A stretch of DNA of 64,000 bases from VXNE01 sp963665455 (GCA_963665455.1 OY762279.1:1736001-1800000); one strand, 5' to 3'; shown: positions 27,620-36,147, counted from the first letter of the stretch. Made by a program: numbers and translations. Notes: generated by a model from the letters alone, not told the origin.

Positions 27620-28396
27620 TTGAGCCACGTTGTGCCCTTCGTTAGTCGACCCGATAGCTTCACCGCGTACGGCGTTGATGGATGCCCCGCCGGTTGGTTC
27701 GTAGTCATCGTGCGGTCGATAGGCGAGCCGGAGTGGCAAGTCGTGCCGGCGGTCGAGTGTCTTGTACGAATGGCCGAAGAAGCCGATAGGATCTTCGTTG
27801 ACGTACCTATTGGGCTGCCTGACGGCCCGGACGAGAGGGAGTGCGACCGGGCGGCGCGCCGGATGCTCCGTCGGCCGCGCGCGAGTAGTGTATTCCGGGT
27901 CCCTGTACGAGACGTGCTCGAGGCGACCACCTTCGCTGAGGCGGGCACGATCAGTCGAAATGCAACGTCCAGCGGTGTTGGCACAGGCAAGGGGATCACG
28001 AAGCAGGCTTTCGCGATCATCCCAAAAATCTCGGAAGTGGACACACTCTTGCGTGGTTGCCCTAGGGCGCGAGGCTTGGTCCGAGAGATCCACCCGGAGG
28101 TGTGCTTTGCGGGCTTGGCAGGGAACCCGTTGACGCACAACAAGAAAAAGGTGGCGGGATTCGAGGAGCGTCGTGCGGTACTTCGCGAGGTGTGGCCGAA
28201 CATTGATGTGCTGATCGAGGACGCACTCACGAAAGAACGGCGCAAGCATGTAGGGCGCGACGACGTGTTGGACGCCGCTGTAGCTGCCTTGACGGCGTGT
28301 CAGGACGAGAAGCTGTTGCGGACCTTGCCCGAGAAAAGGAGAGAGGACGGCCACGGATTGCCGATGGAGATGGTCTACACGGCGGCAAGACTCTGA
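27620..28396 (+). CDS. DUF429 family protein (predicted RNase H-like nuclease)
   Basis: 258 aa from a TTG at 27620; a GTG at 27632 is an equally possible start. AYGVDGCPAGW, DVPIGLPDG, REIHPEVCF and DDVLDAAVAAL are the four conserved blocks of DUF429, and the acidic residues (Asp of VDG and DVP, Glu of HPE, late Asp) match an RNase H-type metal site. Function is not established. Codon usage is visibly less GC-rich than in flanking genes, and an unusual hairpin precedes it, so horizontal acquisition is likely. It converges on the alcohol dehydrogenase gene. Confidence 0.75.
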   Translation: MSHVVPFVSRPDSFTAYGVDGCPAGWFVVIVRSIGEPEWQVVPAVECLVRMAEEADRIFVDVPIGLPDGPDERECDRAARRMLRRPRASSVFRVPVRDVLEATTFAEAGTISRNATSSGVGTGKGITKQAFAIIPKISEVDTLLRGCPRARGLVREIHPEVCFAGLAGNPLTHNKKKVAGFEERRAVLREVWPNIDVLIEDALTKERRKHVGRDDVLDAAVAALTACQDEKLLRTLPEKRREDGHGLPMEMVYTAARL

Positions 28397-28428
28397 GATT
28401 TTGCCGCTTCAGCGCTGGCGCGCCTGCG

Positions 28429-29448
28429 TCAGCCCCAGGGTTCGAGCACGACCTTGGCGGCCTCTCCGCCGAAGAACAGGTCGAAGGCCTCGGGGGCCTG
28501 CTCGATGCCCATCCGATGCGTGACCATGTCGGCCGCCGGCAGGCCGCGCCGCGTGAGCGCCTCGAGTTCCTCGTGGTCGGTCGGCGCCGAGTACCACGTG
28601 CCGATCACCTCGATCTCCTTCAGCGTGAAGTGTTGCATGGTGTCGATGGTCGGTCCCGTGCCGCTGACCCCGACCAACGCCATGCGCCCGCTCTTCCGCA
28701 GCACGTCGAGACAGAGGGTTTGGGCTTCCGGTGCGGCGGAGCACTCTAGCGCCACGTCGATCCCGCGTGGTCCCGCGATCTCGGCGAGCCGGGCGCGGAT
28801 GTCGGGCTCCTCGGCCGGATTTACGCAGACGTCGGCACCGCACTGCCGGCCCCGTTCGAGCCGGTACGCGTTCACGTCCAGCGCGATGGTGAAGGCGTTC
28901 AGGAACCGGCAGAGCATCGTCGCCGCCAGACCGATCGGACCCTGGCCGGTGATCAGCACGGTATCGAAGCCCGTCACGCCGAGGCGCTTGATGGCGCGGA
29001 AGGGGGTGCCGATGGCGTCCCCGAAGAGCGCCCCCGTCTCGAAGGAGATGTCGTCCGCGAGGGGCAGGCAACTGCGGTCGTTGACGAGGACGAACTGGGA
29101 GTGATTGCCGGGGAAGCGGCGGCCGGGCGGGCTGTCGCAGAGCACCCAGTGCCCGGCGACGCAGTAGCGGCAACGTCCGCACGGTGCAGCGGCGTGCAGG
29201 GCAACGCGGTCGCCTTCCTTGACGTGCTTCGACCCGCGCGTCTTGGCGACGACACCGGCCCCTTCGTGGCCGGCGTTCGCCACCTGGCCCTCGCCCATCG
29301 CCTTGGGACCGTCCCAGGCGTGCCGCTCGGACCCGCAGAGCGGTGAGGACATGACCTGCACAACGACCTCGTCGCTATCTTGAGGCTCGGGTTCCGGCAG
29401 GTCAACGACGTCTACGCCGCAGTTGCCGAGCATTTGGACGGTGCGCAT
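28429..29448 (-). CDS. zinc-dependent alcohol dehydrogenase (MDR family)
   Basis: 339 aa from the ATG at 29448 with GAGGAAC upstream. The catalytic zinc ligands are Cys38 (PLCGSERH) and His61-Glu62 (AGHEGAG); the structural zinc uses Cys90, 93, 96 and 104. The nucleotide-binding turn is GQGPIGLAA near residue 155. It oxidises an alcohol or polyol with NAD(P); the substrate is unknown. Its start lies one base after the stop of the PIN gene (TGACATG), so it is downstream of the ATPase-PIN pair, perhaps by chance joining of two units. Confidence 0.85.
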   Translation of the reverse strand: MRTVQMLGNCGVDVVDLPEPEPQDSDEVVVQVMSSPLCGSERHAWDGPKAMGEGQVANAGHEGAGVVAKTRGSKHVKEGDRVALHAAAPCGRCRYCVAGHWVLCDSPPGRRFPGNHSQFVLVNDRSCLPLADDISFETGALFGDAIGTPFRAIKRLGVTGFDTVLITGQGPIGLAATMLCRFLNAFTIALDVNAYRLERGRQCGADVCVNPAEEPDIRARLAEIAGPRGIDVALECSAAPEAQTLCLDVLRKSGRMALVGVSGTGPTIDTMQHFTLKEIEVIGTWYSAPTDHEELEALTRRGLPAADMVTHRMGIEQAPEAFDLFFGGEAAKVVLEPWG

Positions 29449-29449
29449 G

Positions 29450-29908
29450 TCAGTTCCTCGTTGGTGGGGGTTTGCAAACTGATCGCGTGAGCAAGCTGCG
29501 GTTGGAGGCACCAGAGTAGACCTTGCCGCGTGGACGGTCGATAAGTGTCTTGTTCTTGAAGTCCGCCATGAGGGCTGCGTCGCGCGTGAAGAGAAGGCGA
29601 GTTCCGCTCTCCCTGGCCAAGGCGAGCACGTGTGGGTCGTTCGACCGCAGATCAGGTCGATTGGAGAGACTCGCTTCGTCTTCCGCGAGGCGTCTATGCG
29701 GAATCAAACGGGCCTTGCCGGCCCTGACGTAGACCTCCAGCCTCCGCTTCAGGTTGCGCGAGCGCTCGACTTCGATACCGAACTTGCCACCGGTCGAGTA
29801 GACCAACGTCCCGCCGCGTTCCAACCACGCGTGGATCGGTGCTGCGTCCTCCGTGGCGGGGTCCGCGAGCAAGTCTCCGAACGTAGATGCGTCCGCGATG
29901 AGGCACAC
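29450..29908 (-). CDS. PIN-like nuclease domain protein coupled to an ATPase gene
   Basis: 152 aa from the GTG at 29908, with GAGGAA seven bases upstream; a TTG at 29929 gives a slightly longer form. A PIN-type fold is read from IADASTFGDLL (first acidic residue Asp6), the Glu in KFGIEVERS, and SNDPHVLALARESGTRLLFTRD, where SND and RD supply the later acids. PIN domains are Mg-dependent RNases, commonly toxins. No small antitoxin gene adjoins it. Instead it overlaps or abuts the stop of the ATPase gene, as effector-sensor pairs in defence systems do. Confidence 0.7.
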   Translation of the reverse strand: MCLIADASTFGDLLADPATEDAAPIHAWLERGGTLVYSTGGKFGIEVERSRNLKRRLEVYVRAGKARLIPHRRLAEDEASLSNRPDLRSNDPHVLALARESGTRLLFTRDAALMADFKNKTLIDRPRGKVYSGASNRSLLTRSVCKPPPTRN

Positions 29909-29918
29909 GGCGGTTTCC

Positions 29919-31211
29919 TCAGTCGGCAAAGCCGAGGAGCGTGTCCGTCTCCCTGGCGAAGAACGCCCGGTAGCCAGGGGGAGCGCCCTCGAGGTTGCCG
30001 TCCGCGTCCAGCGTCAGGTTGTGTATCGTCACCGTGTTGCCGCGCGGCTCGAAGTAGAGAATCGATACGTCCTCCGGGGCGATCTCTCGCTTGCGCACGC
30101 AGATGCGGACGCGGTCGACGATGTAGTCGCTATGGGTTTCGATCAGGAATTGGTGCCGCTGGCTGCTGGCGGAGTGTGCGAAGAGGCTGGCGAGCGCCGC
30201 CTGTCCGCGTGGGTGGAGGTGCACCTCGGGCTGCTGCAACAGGAAAGTCCTGCCGCGGTTGCCGGGACGCATCACGTCGACGAGGATGGGAAGAATCTGG
30301 CTCACGCCGTAGCCTACGTCCATGAGATTCGCGCGAGGTCCGCTCCGCACCTTGACCTGCAACTGAAATGGATCGCTCATTTGGGTGCCGTGTCGCCTCA
30401 CCCTCACGTCGGAGAACATGCCGGATTCGTCCCCGAAAGCGACGAGGGAGTTGCGGAGTTCCTCCCAGTCCGGGCGGTCGGTTCGATCCAGCCGCATCAT
30501 CAGCATCGGCACGTGACCGCCTTCCGAGGACGGAATCTCGCCGATGGGATCGTAGGTCCGAGCGGGCTTCGCCCGCAGCGGCGCGATCGCTTCGGGCGTC
30601 GGGATGGGCGGGCATAGCCAGTCGAAGAACCCTCCGGCGTCGGGGAACAACCCATTCAGATACGTGACAACCTCCTCCAGCTCATCGTCGTCCACGCCGC
30701 GGTTGAACGTGGCAGGGCCGAACTGGAAGAACGCGAAGGGCTCCTCTGACCGGGCCTGCAGGCCGGGGATTCGCCAGGTGGCGCAGCCGTTCGCATCCGG
30801 ACCGACCTCGACGAAGTGGTTGTTCGTGAAGCTCCATCGGTACGAGGACAGGCGCGGTTGCGAGCCCTCCTCGGAGAACGCGGCCCACAGCAGGAAGTCG
30901 TCGACGTTCGGCTCGGCGCAGCCCACCCTGAACCCGATCCCGAACTCGTCGATGCGCCCCTTCGGTCCGCGCCGGGAGCGTACGATGTCCCGAAAGGACC
31001 CCATGAGGAACGGGTCCTCGTTGAAGTTCGGCTGCAATGCGATGCGGCCCGGCGAGTTGAGCACGTTCGACAGAACGCGGTGGCACGCCAAGAACGTCGA
31101 CTTGCCCGTGCTGTTCTCGCCGACGAGCAGTGTGATTGGGCGCAGTCGTCCCGCTTGCGCGCCTTGGAAGCAACGCACGTTCTGAACGACGAGATCTTGC
31201 ACACGACTCAT
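29919..31211 (-). CDS. AAA/OLD-like ATPase (DUF3696-type), predicted sensor of a two-gene module
   Basis: 430 aa from the ATG at 31211, which follows GGAG and starts at MSRVQDLVV; longer frames lack support. Walker A is GENSTGKST at residues 31-39, and Walker B is FLLQQPEVHLHP, with ETHSDYIVDRV as the C-terminal sensor loop, all features of ABC-type AAA_15/21 and OLD ATPases. LMDVGYGVSQILPIL is the ABC-signature-like stretch. The TOPRIM nuclease domain of OLD proteins is absent; the adjoining PIN gene may provide the nuclease. Such ATPases sense foreign DNA or proteins in many anti-phage systems. Confidence 0.8.
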   Translation of the reverse strand: MSRVQDLVVQNVRCFQGAQAGRLRPITLLVGENSTGKSTFLACHRVLSNVLNSPGRIALQPNFNEDPFLMGSFRDIVRSRRGPKGRIDEFGIGFRVGCAEPNVDDFLLWAAFSEEGSQPRLSSYRWSFTNNHFVEVGPDANGCATWRIPGLQARSEEPFAFFQFGPATFNRGVDDDELEEVVTYLNGLFPDAGGFFDWLCPPIPTPEAIAPLRAKPARTYDPIGEIPSSEGGHVPMLMMRLDRTDRPDWEELRNSLVAFGDESGMFSDVRVRRHGTQMSDPFQLQVKVRSGPRANLMDVGYGVSQILPILVDVMRPGNRGRTFLLQQPEVHLHPRGQAALASLFAHSASSQRHQFLIETHSDYIVDRVRICVRKREIAPEDVSILYFEPRGNTVTIHNLTLDADGNLEGAPPGYRAFFARETDTLLGFAD

Positions 31212-31372
31212 TGCCTGCGCTCCAACAAAAGGTCCAGCGCTTCGCATCGGGCGACTGGCGCCGTCCGCGTCTTGGCGAAACGAGCGTACCATGCGCCTGG
31301 CTGTTCCCGTCCTTGCGCTCCCCTAGGCGATTCGACACACTCGGCATAGGTGGTCCGTCGGGGGGGTACGGA

Positions 31373-32497
31373 ATGGGTCGGATGGTGGCGGGACGTATAG
31401 ATGCGAAGGTGGCGCGTGCGGCGTGCCTCGCGTCGCTCTTCTTCACCACGACCGCCTTCGCCGCCGGCGTCCCCCCGTCCCCGGTAGCCGCCACCGAACT
31501 CGGCCCTCCGGCCCCGACCTGGTTCATCGTCAAGGGCCTGCTCGGTGGTGCCTTCGTGTTCGACGCGGCGGACGGCGAGATGCGGGGAACGCTGTCGCTG
31601 ACGCCCTGGACGCCGACGGTGCGCCGCCACGCGGGCCGTGCGGAGCTCTACGCGGCCGAGACGCACTACACCCGGCGCTACGACGGGGAGCGGACGGACG
31701 TGCTGCGCATCTACGCCCACAACACCCTTGCGCCCACGGCGGAGGTCGTCATCCCGCCCAAGATGACGGCGCTGCACCGCCACTATCTGAGCATTCTCTC
31801 GGGCGGGCGTTACGTGACGGTCTTCAACATGACCCCGGCACAGTCGGTGACGGTGGTGGACGTCGAGAACCGCAACTTCGTCGGCGAGATCTCCACCCCC
31901 GGCTGCGCCACCACGCTGCCGGCTGGAGAGCGCGGCTTCCTCATGATCTGCGGCGACGGCACGCTGCAATGGATCGGCCTCGACGAAAAAGGCGCGGAGG
32001 TGGCCCGGGTGCGCACGGCGCCGTTCTTCTCGGTGGACGACGATCCGCTGTTCGACCAGCCGGTGCGGACGAGCGACGGTTGGCAGTTCACGAGCTTCGA
32101 CGGCCTGACGCGGGAGGTCGCCGTGCGAGACGGCGAGATCGTACTCGGCGAGTCTTGGCCGCTGCTTGGGGAGGACGACGAGGGTTGGAAGCCGGGTGGC
32201 GACCAGCCTGCGGCCTTCCATGCCGGACATGACCTGCTGGTAACGCTGATGCACGAGGGGGGTAAAGACACCCAGGACCAAGCGGGTCCCGAAGCGTGGC
32301 TGCACCACCGCGCCACCCAACGCCGCATCGGCAAGGTCACGTTCGACGCGCCGGCCTCCGGGGTGTTGGTGGTCGAAGGGGACGAACCGTTGCTGCTGGC
32401 CACCGTCAGCGGCGGCGTCCACGTCTATGAGCTTCGCACCGGCAAGCGGAAGCGCGTTATCGAAACGGGTGCCTCCGGCGCGTTGCTGGCGTACTAA
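31373..32497 (+). CDS. mauB: amine dehydrogenase large (heavy) subunit
   Basis: 374 aa from the ATG at 31373, preceded by a G-rich ribosome site, with a signal peptide ending around AFAAG. It is a beta-propeller subunit recognised by YAAETHYTRRYDGERTDV (heavy-chain signature), a MTALHRHYLSILSGG segment, and the conserved WKPGGDQPAAFH. In methylamine or aromatic amine dehydrogenase this subunit shapes the substrate channel and binds two copies of the quinone-bearing small subunit in the periplasm. It starts the B-E-D-A-cytochrome operon. Confidence 0.9.
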   Translation: MGRMVAGRIDAKVARAACLASLFFTTTAFAAGVPPSPVAATELGPPAPTWFIVKGLLGGAFVFDAADGEMRGTLSLTPWTPTVRRHAGRAELYAAETHYTRRYDGERTDVLRIYAHNTLAPTAEVVIPPKMTALHRHYLSILSGGRYVTVFNMTPAQSVTVVDVENRNFVGEISTPGCATTLPAGERGFLMICGDGTLQWIGLDEKGAEVARVRTAPFFSVDDDPLFDQPVRTSDGWQFTSFDGLTREVAVRDGEIVLGESWPLLGEDDEGWKPGGDQPAAFHAGHDLLVTLMHEGGKDTQDQAGPEAWLHHRATQRRIGKVTFDAPASGVLVVEGDEPLLLATVSGGVHVYELRTGKRKRVIETGASGALLAY

Positions 32498-32519
32498 CGT
32501 GGGCGTTGGGAGCGCTCCA

Positions 32520-33047
32520 ATGCTGGCCGTGGCGGCGGGCTTTGCGCTGTTGCTCGGCGCGGCGGCGTGGAGCAAGTTCCGCGATGCCGCCGCGTTCGAG
32601 GCGGTGTTGGCCGACTACCGGTTGTTGCCCGAGGGTCTGGTGGGCGTGGTCGCCCGCGCCGTGCCGGTGGTGGAGGGCATGCTCGTGGTCCCATGGCTGG
32701 CGGCAGCATGGCAGGCGGACGCGGCACGTCTCGCGGGGGTCGGTACCGCCTTGCTAATGCTCGGTTATGGCGCGGCCATGGCGGCCAACCTTGCCCGGGG
32801 ACGTTCCTGGATCGACTGTGGCTGTGGCGGAGGCGAGCAGCTTTCGTGGGTGCTCGTGGGGCGTAACGGCGTCCTCGCGGCACTGGCGCTCGCCCCGCTC
32901 GCGGTCCTGAACGCGGAAGGGCCGGGGTGGGGAGACTTGCTCCTGTCGTTGCCGATGCTCGGTGCCGCCGCCTGCCTTTACTTGGCGACGGGCACGCTGC
33001 TCGCCAACGCCGCCGCGATGCGCCCCTGGGCGGAGGATTCGCCATGA
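32520..33047 (+). CDS. mauE: amine dehydrogenase maturation membrane protein MauE
   Basis: 175 aa from the ATG at 32520 with GGGAG upstream; the open frame could start at a GTG at 32499. Four or five hydrophobic segments and the vicinal cysteine motif IDCGCGG (Cys100, Cys102) are diagnostic of MauE, a DoxX/VKOR-like protein thought to help form the six disulfides of the small subunit. The next gene starts inside its stop codon (ATGA), so mauE and mauD are translationally coupled. Confidence 0.85.
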   Translation: MLAVAAGFALLLGAAAWSKFRDAAAFEAVLADYRLLPEGLVGVVARAVPVVEGMLVVPWLAAAWQADAARLAGVGTALLMLGYGAAMAANLARGRSWIDCGCGGGEQLSWVLVGRNGVLAALALAPLAVLNAEGPGWGDLLLSLPMLGAAACLYLATGTLLANAAAMRPWAEDSP

Positions 33048-33712
33048 CGGGCGCCCTCGTCCTCGACGTGGTGCTCTGGGTGCTCGTGGGTCTGCTCACG
33101 CTCGCGGTGCTGGCCCTGGCGCGTCAAGTGGGCGTACTGCATCAGCGGGTCGCGCCGGCGGGTGCCTTGATGCCGACCCGGGGACCGAAGATCGGCGAGT
33201 TGACCGAGCTGGTCCAGACCGAGGATCTCGCGGGCGACCGCATCGGAATCGGTGGCCCGGAGCAGGGCGCGAACGTGCTGGTGCTCTTCATCTCACCCAC
33301 GTGCCCCGTGTGCAAGACCCTGTTGCCGGCCGCGAAGTCGTTGGCCTCCGCGGAGCGCCTGGAACTCATCTTCGCGAGCGATGGCTTCGACGTGGAGCGG
33401 CACCGCGCGTTCGCCGGCGAGGCTGGTATCGCCCGGTTCCCCTACGTGGTGTCGCAGGCATTGGGCATGCGCTACGGCGTCAGTCGGCTACCCTTCGCCG
33501 TGCTGATCGGGGCGGACGGGGTGTTGCGGGGCCGCGGGTTGGTGAACACCCGCGAGCATCTGGAGAGCTTGTTGGAGTCTTGGCGCACGGGTGTGGCCAC
33601 GCTGCAGGACTTCGTGCTCGGGACGGAGGGGGTGGAGCAGACGGATGGGGTTGGACACTTCGACCCCGCCCCCGGCAATGACGGGCTCATCCCACAAGGG
33701 GAGACGCGATGA
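33044..33712 (+). CDS. mauD: thioredoxin-like amine dehydrogenase maturation protein MauD
   Basis: 222 aa from the ATG at 33044 overlapping the mauE stop. One N-terminal membrane anchor (VVLWVLVGLLTLAVLAL) is followed by a thioredoxin domain with CPVC at residues 87-90 in the context ISPTCPVCKTLLP, and a cis-Pro region SRLPFAVLIG. It should act in the periplasm as the disulfide partner for the small subunit. The mauA start overlaps its stop (ATGA). Confidence 0.9.
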   Translation: MTGALVLDVVLWVLVGLLTLAVLALARQVGVLHQRVAPAGALMPTRGPKIGELTELVQTEDLAGDRIGIGGPEQGANVLVLFISPTCPVCKTLLPAAKSLASAERLELIFASDGFDVERHRAFAGEAGIARFPYVVSQALGMRYGVSRLPFAVLIGADGVLRGRGLVNTREHLESLLESWRTGVATLQDFVLGTEGVEQTDGVGHFDPAPGNDGLIPQGETR

Positions 33713-34329
33713 ACAACATGGGCGTTCGCCGGGCGATGCTCGCGCGATGGTTCGATGCCGCCACGCGGCGCACGACGACGGGGTTGGCGGAACGCACCTC
33801 GCGCCGGGGCTTCCTCGGACGCTTGGGCGGCGTGCTGGCCGGCGCGGGAGCGCTACCGCTGCTGCCGGTGGAGCGCGCGTTCGGCGCGGAGGAGGCGGAT
33901 GAAGCCCCCCTGCCCCAAGGGGACGCACCGGAGGTGGGGGGACTGACCGAATTCGGCGATCCGCAAAGCTGCGACTACTGGCGTTACTGCGGCCTGGGCG
34001 GTGCGCTGTGCGCGTGCTGCGGCGGCAGCGAGAGCACCTGCCCGCCCGGCGCCGAGCCGTCGCCGATCACTTGGGTCGGCACCTGCCGCAACCCGGTGGA
34101 CGACCGGCAATATCTGATCTCGTACAACGACTGCTGCGGGAAGGCCGTCTGTCCCCGGTGTTTCTGCCACCGCACCGAAGGCGCCAAGCCGGTCTACTTC
34201 CCGAGCAAGAGCAACAATGTCCTCTGGTGCTTCGGCGTCGCGAGCCATGCCTATCACTGCACGGTCGCGGCCGTGATCGGCGAGGTCACGGAGGAGGCGG
34301 AGGCCGGGGAGGCGGACGCCGCGGGATGA
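33709..34329 (+). CDS. mauA: amine dehydrogenase small subunit, tryptophan tryptophylquinone (TTQ) bearing
   Basis: 206 aa, Tat signal SRRGFLGRLGG. The mature part is Cys-rich and aligns by eye with methylamine dehydrogenase light chain: CDYWRYC, a CPPG segment, SYNDCCG and NVLWCFG. The TTQ-forming tryptophans are Trp122 and Trp173, 51 residues apart exactly as Trp57 and Trp108 in the Paracoccus enzyme. The base equivalent to Asp76 is kept in NDCCG, but the residue equivalent to Asp32 appears to be Gly97. MauG, needed for TTQ formation in Paracoccus, is not nearby. The subunit oxidises a primary amine to aldehyde plus ammonia. Confidence 0.92.
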   Translation: MNNMGVRRAMLARWFDAATRRTTTGLAERTSRRGFLGRLGGVLAGAGALPLLPVERAFGAEEADEAPLPQGDAPEVGGLTEFGDPQSCDYWRYCGLGGALCACCGGSESTCPPGAEPSPITWVGTCRNPVDDRQYLISYNDCCGKAVCPRCFCHRTEGAKPVYFPSKSNNVLWCFGVASHAYHCTVAAVIGEVTEEAEAGEADAAG

Positions 34330-34808
34330 CCGAGTGGCCCGCGCCCCGGCCCGCGTATCGGCGGCTGGGCATGCTGGCGTTGCTGTGTGGCGGGCTGGCA
34401 ACGGTTGGCGCGCCAAGGCAGGCGGAGGATGCTGCGGCGGCGCGCATCGACTACCTCCTGCACTGCTCCGGCTGCCATCGGCCGGACGGGGCCGGCGCGC
34501 CGCCCGAGGTGCCATCGTTGCTTGGACCCATTGGCAGGATCGTGGCCACGCCCGAGGGCCGGGCATACACGGCGCGCGTTCCCGAGGTTGCCCAGGCCCC
34601 GCTTGGAGATGACAGGCTCGCGCGCCTACTGAACTGGGTGTTGTGGGAGTTCAGCGCCGATACGCTACCGGCGGGCTTCCGTCCCTTGGATGCGCGAGAG
34701 GTGGGCGCGGCCAGGAAGGATGTGCTCGCGGATCCGTTGCGGGCGCGGGCGGCTATTGTGGGGCACTACGGCGAGTTGGAACATCAGCCTTCTCCGGCGC
34801 CCTATTGA
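34326..34808 (+). CDS. monohaem c-type cytochrome of the amine dehydrogenase operon
   Basis: 160 aa from the ATG at 34326 overlapping the mauA stop. A signal peptide precedes the single haem site CSGCH (Cys47, Cys50, His51). There is no Met after the haem motif, so the usual Met axial ligand is absent; a His in VGHYGELEH may replace it. The segment VPEVAQAPLGDDRLARLLNW is typical of small cytochromes next to amine dehydrogenases. An aau cluster for aromatic amine dehydrogenase is also followed by a small cytochrome gene, which favours an aralkylamine or amine dehydrogenase electron-acceptor role. Confidence 0.8.
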   Translation: MTEWPAPRPAYRRLGMLALLCGGLATVGAPRQAEDAAAARIDYLLHCSGCHRPDGAGAPPEVPSLLGPIGRIVATPEGRAYTARVPEVAQAPLGDDRLARLLNWVLWEFSADTLPAGFRPLDAREVGAARKDVLADPLRARAAIVGHYGELEHQPSPAPY

Positions 34809-34839
34809 TTGAGCACCGGCGGACCTACTGGCGGAGTGG

Positions 34840-36147
34840 TCAAGCAGTCGGAGGGGACTCCGACAGACCGAGGTGACGCGCCAACGCGGCGAAGCTCCCG
34901 CGCACGATGTTCCATGGCGGGTGGCAGTTGGGCCAGTCGCTCACCGGCAGGACTCCCATGCGGCGCATGTAGCTCTCGTAGTGTTCCCGCCAGACGGGTC
35001 GCGAGAGCTCCTCAAGCACAGCCGCCACCGACTCATGGGTGGTCTCGTCGCGTAGCATGGTGCGTCGTGCGGTGTCCGCGTCGAGGGCCTCGAGCACCGG
35101 GCCGGTTGCAGCAAGGTCGTGGACATGGCGCACGAGATCGGGATACGAATCGGCATTGCGAGGCAGGCGAGTGGTCAGTGCCTGCCACTTACCGCTCGCG
35201 ATTTCCTGAACACGAATCGCCTCGACCCGCTCGCCCGCCACCCCGGGCCGTCTCACGGTAGGCATCAACAACGGAACGTGCACCAACTCACACTTGATAC
35301 CCGCCACCACCTCCTCGTTGGGCACGACGCTCTGGTAGTCGTAGATGAAGGTCTGTAGCACCGCATCCTTGCGAATACGTCCCTTGCGCGTAGGTTTCAG
35401 AAACGGCATCTCGGCCGCCACGTGCGCCTTGAACTCTTGGCCGATCTCCTTGAGCGCGGCGGCCTGATCTTCCGTCTCCATGCGCCGCACGGCGTCGTTC
35501 GGGATCAGACGAATGTCGATGTCCTCGGAAAACCGCGTGGTCATCCGGTGGTAGGCCACCAGTGCGGTTCCGCCCTCGATGGCGAGGGTGGCCCGGTCGC
35601 TCCGAAATCCCTCCATGGCGACGAGCGCCCGACGCACGAGCAGATCCTTCTCGGCCCGCGCAAGGGAGTGGCACCGCTCGAAGCGGTGGAAGTGGGCCTC
35701 GATCTCCTGATGCCGGGGTTGCTCTGCCGAGGTGTTCATGGTGCCTCCTTGCCGTGGGCCGACGAGCTTTCCGTCCGGCGTCTCGAACATCGCCTGCACC
35801 CCGCGCTTGCGGATCACCCGCCGGCAGGGCCGGTCGAGACGCCACACCGCGCCGCCGGACTTCTGGCTATAGCCGCGCACCGGGGCACCCGGCAGAATGC
35901 GGTAGCCGAGCTTCGGCAGCACCTCCGGCACGATCTCGAACACCTTGGCCGCGCCAACGCCGTAGATGCCCCGGCCGACCCGCGTCAGCCGGCCCGCTTC
36001 GCAGTAGTGCTTCAAGGCCCGATCACAGGCGTGGGCCGGCGCTTGGGGCGTCAGTTCGGAGCGCAGAATCGCCTTGCGCCCGGTTTCGGCGAGCAGGCGT
36101 CCGATGGCCGCGCAGGCGGCTGCGTAGGCGGTGGTTCGGGAAGTCAT
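34840..36147 (-). CDS. AbiEi-like antitoxin fused in frame to an AbiEii nucleotidyltransferase toxin
   Basis: 435 aa from the ATG at 36147 (GGAG seven bases upstream). Residues 1-136 are a DUF6088/AbiEi-type winged-helix domain (RALKHYCEAGRLTRVGRGIY). Residues 137-435 are an AbiEii/AbiGii nucleotidyltransferase with the IEGGTALVAY and TRFSEDIDIR motifs (GG and SxDID catalytic block). Normally these are two genes. Here no stop separates them, yet an internal ATG at 35739 has its own AAGGAGG, so the 299-aa toxin could also be made alone. AbiEii-type toxins modify nucleotides or tRNAs and cause abortive infection. Confidence 0.8.
   Translation of the reverse strand: MTSRTTAYAAACAAIGRLLAETGRKAILRSELTPQAPAHACDRALKHYCEAGRLTRVGRGIYGVGAAKVFEIVPEVLPKLGYRILPGAPVRGYSQKSGGAVWRLDRPCRRVIRKRGVQAMFETPDGKLVGPRQGGTMNTSAEQPRHQEIEAHFHRFERCHSLARAEKDLLVRRALVAMEGFRSDRATLAIEGGTALVAYHRMTTRFSEDIDIRLIPNDAVRRMETEDQAAALKEIGQEFKAHVAAEMPFLKPTRKGRIRKDAVLQTFIYDYQSVVPNEEVVAGIKCELVHVPLLMPTVRRPGVAGERVEAIRVQEIASGKWQALTTRLPRNADSYPDLVRHVHDLAATGPVLEALDADTARRTMLRDETTHESVAAVLEELSRPVWREHYESYMRRMGVLPVSDWPNCHPPWNIVRGSFAALARHLGLSESPPTA
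35744..35748 (-). promoter_or_regulatory. internal Shine-Dalgarno for the AbiEii domain
   Basis: On the minus strand AAGGAGGCACC precedes the internal ATG at 35739, five bases away. It is as good as any ribosome site in the window and marks the probable ancestral start of the toxin gene. Confidence 0.6.
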
